Assembly (NCBI GenBank): GCA_003550305.1
Contig: QKYT01000229.1
Coordinates: 5,007 to 61,583, forward strand
Direction: 5' to 3'
DNA: 56,577 nt
DNA from: Glomus cerebriforme
Taxonomy: Eukaryota; Glomeromycota; Glomeromycetes; Glomerales; Glomeraceae
A model generated the notes under the pieces. It did not search any database. It was not told where the DNA came from and was given only the letters and a program-made list of their open reading frames with translations. This document shows, in pieces, positions 51,037 through 56,577 of the stretch; position 1 is the first letter of the stretch, and each line of letters begins with the position of its first letter. Position numbers and translations under genes: made by a program.

Positions 51037-52135
51037 ATGTCAATTTATGAAAAAGTTAAATCGTTTTTATCCCCTTATTACTCCAAAGAAGAAATCTTAA
51101 GCAATAATAGACCATTTGTTACTTTAACATACGCTCAAAGTTTAGATGGTAAACTTTCTGGAGAAGGTGGGAAACAACTTCGCTTAAGTTGCGAAGAATC
51201 AATGATAATGACTCATAGGTACGTAAAAAGCAGAAACTTATATTTAAAAAAAAAACTGATTTTTATTCAAAAAAAAAACTTTTTTTTTTAGACTGAGGAT
51301 TTATCACGATGGAATTATGGTTGGAATTGGTACAATTCTAAACGATGATCCAAGATTGACAGGTTTATTTCTTTTCTATAATTTTTTTTTTGGTTCTGTC
51401 TAACTATTCTTTTAATTATTAGCGAGATTACTGGAAGATGGAGAAGAAATAAAAATTAATCAACCTCAACCTATAATTTTGGATTCAAAATTACGATTTC
51501 CTCTTTCTGCTAAATTGTTAACATCTAATGAATGTAAATCACCTTGGATATTTACGAGTCATAGTTGTGACAACGATAAGCGAAAGGTCTGTGTTTCATT
51601 TGTGTAAGGAATTTTTCTTTTAAAATTAAGCTATTATTTTATAATAGGTTTTAGAACAAACAGGTGCAAAAGTTATAACTATCAATTCAGATCAAAATGG
51701 TAACTTTATATCCTCCATGCTTTATCACATAAAATTAAAATTAATTTATTTACAAATGAAACACAGGACAACTTTCTCTCATGAATTTATTATCAATATT
51801 GCATTCCCCACCTTTCTCAATTAAACGTCTGATGGTAGAAGGTGGTGCAGGAATTATACAATCTTTCTTAAAAAGTGGATTAACAGATTTGTTAATTATA
51901 ACAATTGCTCCCTTATTCGCTGGCCCAAATACAATCTCTGCTACCGGCAACGACAAAAAATTGACTAAGGTTAGATCCAATTACAAAAAATCATATCTAG
52001 TATTATAAAAAATTATTAAAAAAAAATTCCATTTAGGAAGGTGAAGCTGATAAATTTCCAAATTTGGAAAATGTAAAATATGAACAATTGGGAAAAGATA
52101 TTGTTATGATAGCGAATATATTAAAGGAAGTGTAA
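51037..52135 (+). CDS. RIB7: RIB7, diaminohydroxy-ribosylaminopyrimidine-phosphate reductase
   Basis: NADPH-dependent enzyme of riboflavin synthesis; in fungi it reduces the ribosyl side chain of 2,5-diamino-6-ribosylamino-4(3H)-pyrimidinone 5'-phosphate before deamination. Exons: 51037-51218, 51292-51362, 51423-51586, 51648-51699, 51767-51969, 52037-52135; 256 aa (yeast 244). RibD C-terminal-type motifs: TYAQSLDGKLSGEGGKQLRL, DGIMVGIGTILNDDPRLTAR, PIILDSKLRFP, and LMVEGGAGIIQSFL, with PLFAGPNTISATG near the end. The ATG at 51037 is the first in frame. The third donor is a non-consensus GTCTGT, but frame and family alignment support it. Confidence 0.92.
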
Positions 52136-52640
52136 TTTATATATCTTTATGACCACCAAAATTATTAAGTTAATTAAATAATATTAATCATTTTAAAAAA
52201 CAAACCCCGTGAAATACAAGATTAGAATTTCTTTAGACAAGGAAAAGGTCTTCAAAATCTTTTATTCTTCAATATCTTCTATTATAGAACCTCATGTCGA
52301 ATTTGTTCATTTTTTATTCAACTTTCATCAATTCCAGAATCCATTTTCAGGACAAGTGACACACTTGTTAACAAGATGAGATTATAACACGCTTACATAT
52401 GCTCGTGGTTATTTCCTCACTTTAAAAGTTTCAGATCTTATTAATTTTGATTAACTTACAAGTTTTATGGCTGGTTCATACTGCAATTTTTCTTTATTTA
52501 TTTATTATGATCCATATCATCATAAATAAATTAAATATATGAAGGATTAATTTAGATGTGAAACCATCACCAATTACGTAATATAGTATGTATCGTAATA
52601 AACTATGTAACTATTACATCATAGATCATAATAAACTCTT
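52136..52640. other. Spacer downstream of RIB7
   Basis: No gene seen. Base composition shifts back to AT-rich and simple sequence, marking the right border of the gene block. Confidence 0.4.
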
Positions 52641-52757
52641 TTTTTCTCACGCTCTTTTGAATTTTATACAAAATGAATTCTTTTACTATTTATTACTCTC
52701 TTTTACTCCTTTTTTCTCACACTTCTTTGAATTTTATACAAAATGAATTCTTTTACT
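52641..52757 (+). repeat. Two-copy 70-bp-period direct repeat
   Basis: TTTTTCTCAC followed by TTTGAATTTTATACAAAATG and AATTCTTTTACT occurs at 52641-52687 and again at 52711-52757. The copy includes the ATG that would start the relic downstream, so the leader and first codons were duplicated. Confidence 0.65.
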
Positions 52758-53245
52758 GAAAGTATTGGTAATCATGAGATTTAAGAGTTGTCTGAATATG
52801 AAGCTTTTGATACAAATAAAAAAAAGTCAATATGCAATGTTAACCAGCTTATCAAGAGATGCTACAAGGTTAGCATTAAAAGATGGTGATAATGAACTGA
52901 AAACTTTATTAACTAATTATATTAAGAAAAGAAAGACTAAAAGAAAAGAAAATAAAAAAAGGTTAAATGCAATTGAAAACACACTTGACATAGAAAATAA
53001 TGATCATAAGTATCAAATTTTATTTAAAAGTAAAGATAGAGTATATACAACTGATTAGATTAAAATCTATTAGAACATATCATCCAGCTAATACTAGATT
53101 AAAGTCTAGTGTAGAAATTTATAAAAAAAGAGGTGGAAATATTGGTAAAGAAAATTTAGTGCAAAATAATAAAGTAAATAGAAAGGAATATGTATATAGT
53201 AAATGCAAAGAAATGGAACATAATATAAGAATATATAAGAATTAG
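52743..53245 (+). pseudogene. Basic-protein relic with stop codons
   Basis: From ATG 52743 the frame reads MNSFTESIGNHEI, stop, ELSEYEAFDTNKKKSICNVN, QLIKRCYKVSIKRW, then further stops (TAA, TAG, TGA). A later frame continues RLKSIRTYHPANTRLKSSVE and ends YVYSKCKEMEHNIRIYKN at 53243-53245. It is strongly Lys/Arg/Asn-rich. I do not recognise the family. The stops again sit where Gln, Arg or Trp would fit. The start codon lies in the second copy of the direct repeat just upstream. Confidence 0.35.
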
Positions 53246-55017
53246 TTATTACTTATATAACAATAATAAAGTTTTATATTAAGACTATTATTCATAGAGT
53301 TATTAGTTAATGGTTCAAATTACTACTGTAAATCGAACTGGCCATCGGTTATTTGCATTTATTTAAAAAATTTGCTTTATTATAATTACTTATATTCTTA
53401 CTAGTCAAACATTTTTTCAATGATTATTTGTTGATTTGTATATATATTATATAATTTAATCCAAATAAAGCTTAAATTATTGTAGTTTAATGTAAATAAT
53501 GTAATTCCCCTAACTTTATATTGTTATTAAAAATTGTAGTTAATATATTTTATCTTTGTATTATAATAAAAATATGCCAGAATTTTTAAGTAAAAAATTC
53601 TTGATGTACTTTTAACTGATTTGCATCTCTTTATTATATAACAAATAAGGATAATAAATAGGAAAATAGTAATTTAAATTACAACTAAAATATAATACCA
53701 GATATATTATATATATACTATATATATATTATCAATTAAACCTAAATATTACTTAATAATAGATATAGCCTGTAATATATGATATCATTACATTAATAAT
53801 TGTAATAGATATATTATTTCAATGCTATTTAAAGAAAGATTTTTCAAATACTATAGAATATAGATTTTTTTATGTAATTTAGCAAAATAAATAGCTTTTT
53901 ACTTTTCTTATATTGATTTTTTATATTTCTTACCATATATACTGTAAGACAAAAAATTTTATTGGTTACTTAATAGAATTTATAGTTTTTTTTACTATTA
54001 CTTAAAAAAGATAATTTAGAATACTATTTCTCAACTATTTTAATAATTAAAAAAAATGACTTATTTATTTTAAAAATAAGTTTTAAGTTTAATTAAAATC
54101 TAATTCTTTCTAGAAATTATTTTTAAATAAAAAATTAAAAATATAAATTAAAAAAATAAATGCAATTAATACATTTATTTTAATTAATTCCAAAATAATA
54201 ATTTCTAATAAAATATTTTTAAGCAAAATTTTTTTAAAATTAGCAATCATAAAAATTTTAGTTATATAATTTTATCTATATTTTTTGTATCTCTTAATAT
54301 TATTAATATTATTGATTCATTTTTATCTTCTATTATATAATTACTTAATGTTTCATTTACTTCTTCAAAAACTATCTGTTTTTACTTATAATATTTTGAA
54401 TCTATTATATAATTCTATATTATTAACTTTTATTTTTTCTTTAGGATATCTTATTATTCCAAAGAAATTAACTATTTTCTTTCTTTATCTTTTAGACTTT
54501 TATACTTCTTTCTTGATATACAAATTTTCTTTTTTTAAATTCTTAATTTTTCTTATTTGTTCAATTTATCTTTCCTTCTTTTTAGCTCAAAAAGCATGAT
54601 TTTTATATGTTAATTTATGGTATCTCCTTCTGGTTTGCTTTCCTAGATATTTTTTTAGATTTTTTTTTATGCATACTATTTTTATATATTATTATTTATA
54701 TATTTTTTCAAAAAAAAAAATTTTTTAGATAGAAAAAACAGTAAAAATTCTTATAAAATAAAAGTGATCAAAGTATTTCTATTATTTCTTTATTTTTTTA
54801 TATCTTGTACCTATTTATATAAAATATATCTAACTAATCCTATATTTTTCCTTAAGTTTTCCAAAATTTTTTTACCAGATTCCAACCTTTACCAATCTTA
54901 TAATTTGTATTTTTCATATATATTAATTTTGATTTTCCATTTTTTTCCATCACTACTTGAATTGTACTAATTATATAGGTTATATATTTATTATTGTTAC
55001 ATATAAGCAACTACTTA
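53246..55017. other. AT-rich stretch with a possible minus-strand relic
   Basis: Mostly low-complexity A/T. On the minus strand at about 54640-54250 one frame reads KYLGKQTRRRYHKLTYKNHAF, and later FFGIIRYPKEKIKVNN; stops of TAA/TAG/TGA type interrupt it. This may be an old transposase or repeat protein but is too weak to call. Plus-strand open frames here are AT-bias products. Confidence 0.35.
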
Positions 55018-55077
55018 AGATTATTTGTCTAAACTTTTCTAAAATTCTGCACTTAATTTCACCAAATTTTTACTATA

Positions 55078-55703
55078 TAGTCAAATCTCTATATAATTAC
55101 TCCTATATAATCACAACTCTTTATAAGCATCTAATTTTAAAAAACAGTTTTAAATTATATCAAATTACTTTTATATAATCACAAATCAATTATAATAACT
55201 ATCACCTCATAATTCTAAACGTACATATTATTTTGATTAATAAATAAATCTCTATATAATTACCATAATTTTAGTCATAAAATAATTTTAGTTAGAATTA
55301 CCAAATTACATAATTAAAATTTTCTTTTTAAGAATAAATATTACACAAGCAAAAATTGTCAAATTTTTTTTATTGAATAGCTATTACCAAAAATGGGGGG
55401 CGCCTATAGCGGGGGCAAGTAGCACCCCCGTGACATGTCGCGGGGGGTGCTATTTGTTCGAGGCTTCTTACGAGCATAGCGAGTAAGAAGCATCGCACCC
55501 TGTGAAAGTCACGTGCTTAGAAGGCACGTGACTTCCACCCCCCGCTCTAGACGTCCCCCAAAAATGGAAATACCTGAATTATAATTTATTAATTTCAGCT
55601 AAAATTAAGAAATTTTTAATTTTAATACCTTTATATAAGCATACTTTTATACAATTACTGATTTTAAAAGAACTGATTAGGTGACTATATGAAGGTCTAA
55701 CTG
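55078..55703. mobile_element. TA-targeting element carrying a GC-rich palindromic core
   Basis: The ends are TAGTCAAATCTCTATATAATT on the left and CAGTTAGACCTTCATATAGTC (reading inward from the right). TA flanks both sides (55076-55077 and 55704-55705). The copy at 11750-11988 supplies the empty site with a single TA-containing junction. Termini resemble those of 17418-17811. The subterminal AT-rich zones are inverted relative to each other. No coding capacity; a Tc1/mariner- or pogo-like MITE is the best guess. Confidence 0.65.
55395..55559. repeat. GC-rich four-stem (cloverleaf-like) palindrome
   Basis: A closing stem pairs 55395-55415 with 55539-55559: 21 positions, 18 Watson-Crick, one G-T, two mismatches. 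It encloses three hairpins. H1 (421-429 with 443-451, AGCACCCCC/GGGGGTGCT) is capped by the palindrome GACATGTC. H2 (463-471 with 483-491) is GCTTCTTAC/GTAAGAAGC. H3 (506-518 with 522-534) includes GTCACGTGC/GCACGTGAC. The closing stem and H2 share the same symmetry axis near 55477. The block is strikingly GC-rich in an AT-rich region and starts and ends beside AAAAATGG. I know of no named family for it. Confidence 0.7.
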
Positions 55704-55980
55704 TAATTTTATTATAGTTTTGTAAAGTTTTATTAGTTTTGCTATTTATAATAGGTTTTGATAAGTTTTACTTTTCGTAAAGTTTCGCTAACTTTTAATT
55801 AAGACTTTAATATAGTTTTGTTAAATTATGATATTTTATCATTTCATCTGTTTGTTAAACCCCTTAGTTTTATCAAGCAATCTTATAACTTCTATTCATA
55901 TACTTCCAGTAATAGTAATAGCAATTCTTAAGTTGTTTAATTATTAGTGATGTAAAAATAATAAGTGAAATGATTAATTA

Positions 55981-56268
55981 TACTAGTCAAAAACTGATCT
56001 ATTTTACAAATATCTTACAGATAACTTATAAATATCAGGTATCCAAAATGCAGAAAATCTGCTATATATTGGATATTCAATATGTATACTATAGAATTAA
56101 AAAATACAATTTATAAATTATCTTACTATCCAGTGATCATAAAAAAATGAAATATAACTCATTCAATTTGCCTTACTGAGACATATCAAATAGTACTAAT
56201 TTCACATTTCTAGGTATGATAGATGCTAAAATATTCGATAAATCATAAAAAATAAACAAAAAATGCCA
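55981..56268. mobile_element. CACTA-like foldback MITE, copy 4, one arm only
   Basis: TACTAGTCAAAAACTGATC (first C changed to T) begins the left arm and follows copies 1-3 through the AAAAAATGCC apex. The sequence then switches to GCATATTAATG, and the second arm is missing. It therefore has no right terminus and no target duplication. Confidence 0.65.
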
Positions 56269-56279
56269 ATTTGCATATT

Positions 56280-56577
56280 AATGTAATGTAATTAAAGTTG
56301 CCTGCCGAAATTAAGGAGTTTCGGCATGTCGAAATTGTCGAAATTATTTCAACATTTTGACGTTAGCCTTCTGGTTTGCCGAAATGCCGAAATATTTCGA
56401 CATGTCGGAACTGTCGAAATGCCGAAATATTTCGACATGTCGGAACTGTCGAAATGCCGACGCAATACCCTAATTGCGGATTAATTGCGATTTGCGGTAT
56501 TGCGGAACATTGCAAATTTTGGTCTAAATATCCGCAATTCCGTAATTCGTAATAATTCGTAATTCGCAATTAATCCG
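56280..56577. repeat. Palindromic TTTCGGCA/TGTCGAAA repeat and CCGCAAT repeat
   Basis: Two 35-bp tandem units (56380-56414, 56415-56449, plus an 11-bp partial third) each contain CCGAAATATTTCGACATGTC, with internal dyads (CGAAATATTTCG). Upstream TTTCGGCATGTCGAAATTGTC belongs to the same family. From 56461 the motif changes to ATTGCGG/CCGCAAT and GTAATTCG iterations, in both orientations. It runs off the right edge and looks like the terminal region of a larger repeat or element. Confidence 0.6.

Larger units (their letters stand above)
55018..55883 (+). repeat. Small TIR repeat interrupted by a TA-flanked insertion
   Basis: The left part (55018-55077) and right part (55704-55883) together match the reverse complement of 11750-11988. 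Shared sequence includes AAAATTCTGCACTTA on the left and TTTATAATAGGTTTTGA on the right, ending AAGCAATCTT. The 626 bp between them is absent from the other copy. Confidence 0.65.

Noticed and set aside
54285..55178. Hydrophobic ORFs resembling membrane proteins
   Set aside because: Poly-T-rich intergenic DNA gives Phe/Leu/Ile/Tyr strings by composition alone, and no family pattern is visible.
55395..55559. tRNA gene in the cloverleaf
   Set aside because: The stems are far longer than tRNA stems, no T-loop GGTTCGA box or anticodon arm geometry is present, and the length is about twice that of a tRNA.

Overview
The window looks like a nuclear contig of an arbuscular mycorrhizal fungus (Glomeromycotina, Rhizophagus-like). 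The reasons are very AT-rich DNA, genes cut by many 60-100 nt GT-AG introns, fungal/opisthokont protein families, and decayed coding relics of lineage-expanded repeat families. Species was not tested. Runs of N at 1787-1789 and single Ns at 16362, 16425 and 16438 mark a draft assembly.

Layout. (1) 1-19.2 kb is repeat-rich and has no intact gene. It holds a tandem array of 29-nt microexons at the left edge, CACTA-like foldback MITEs (one nested in another element), two minus-strand coding relics, a second splice-ready microexon array, a MULE/FAR1-type transposase ruined by about two dozen in-frame stops, and a TIR element with a pyrimidine-rich core. (2) 19.2-52.1 kb is a compact gene block with almost no repeats. 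It carries nine protein genes: TOM1/HUWE1 HECT ubiquitin ligase (+), phosphoketolase (-), PDCD7/U11-U12 59K-like minor-spliceosome protein (+), glycogen synthase (+), SEC63 (+), a mitochondrial carrier (-), an EAF7/MRGBP NuA4 subunit (-), DGAT2 (+) and WDR55/JIP5 (-), followed by the tenth gene, RIB7 (+). Splice junctions were placed by hand: every exon chain keeps phase and each total is a multiple of three. (3) 52.1-56.6 kb is again repeat-rich: a broken relic, a repeat carrying a TA-flanked insertion that contains a GC-rich cloverleaf-like palindrome, half of a CACTA foldback element, and a GC-richer palindromic tandem repeat at the edge.

The genes are mostly housekeeping and are not an operon. 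Three bear on carbon handling: phosphoketolase makes acetyl-phosphate, glycogen synthase makes glycogen, and DGAT2 makes triacylglycerol; glycogen and lipid are the main carbon stores of these fungi. Three intergenic spaces are divergent promoters (phosphoketolase/PDCD7, EAF7/DGAT2, WDR55/RIB7). The most unusual signals are the two microexon arrays, the HECT catalytic cysteine codon split by the last intron, and the cloverleaf palindrome inside a nested transposon.
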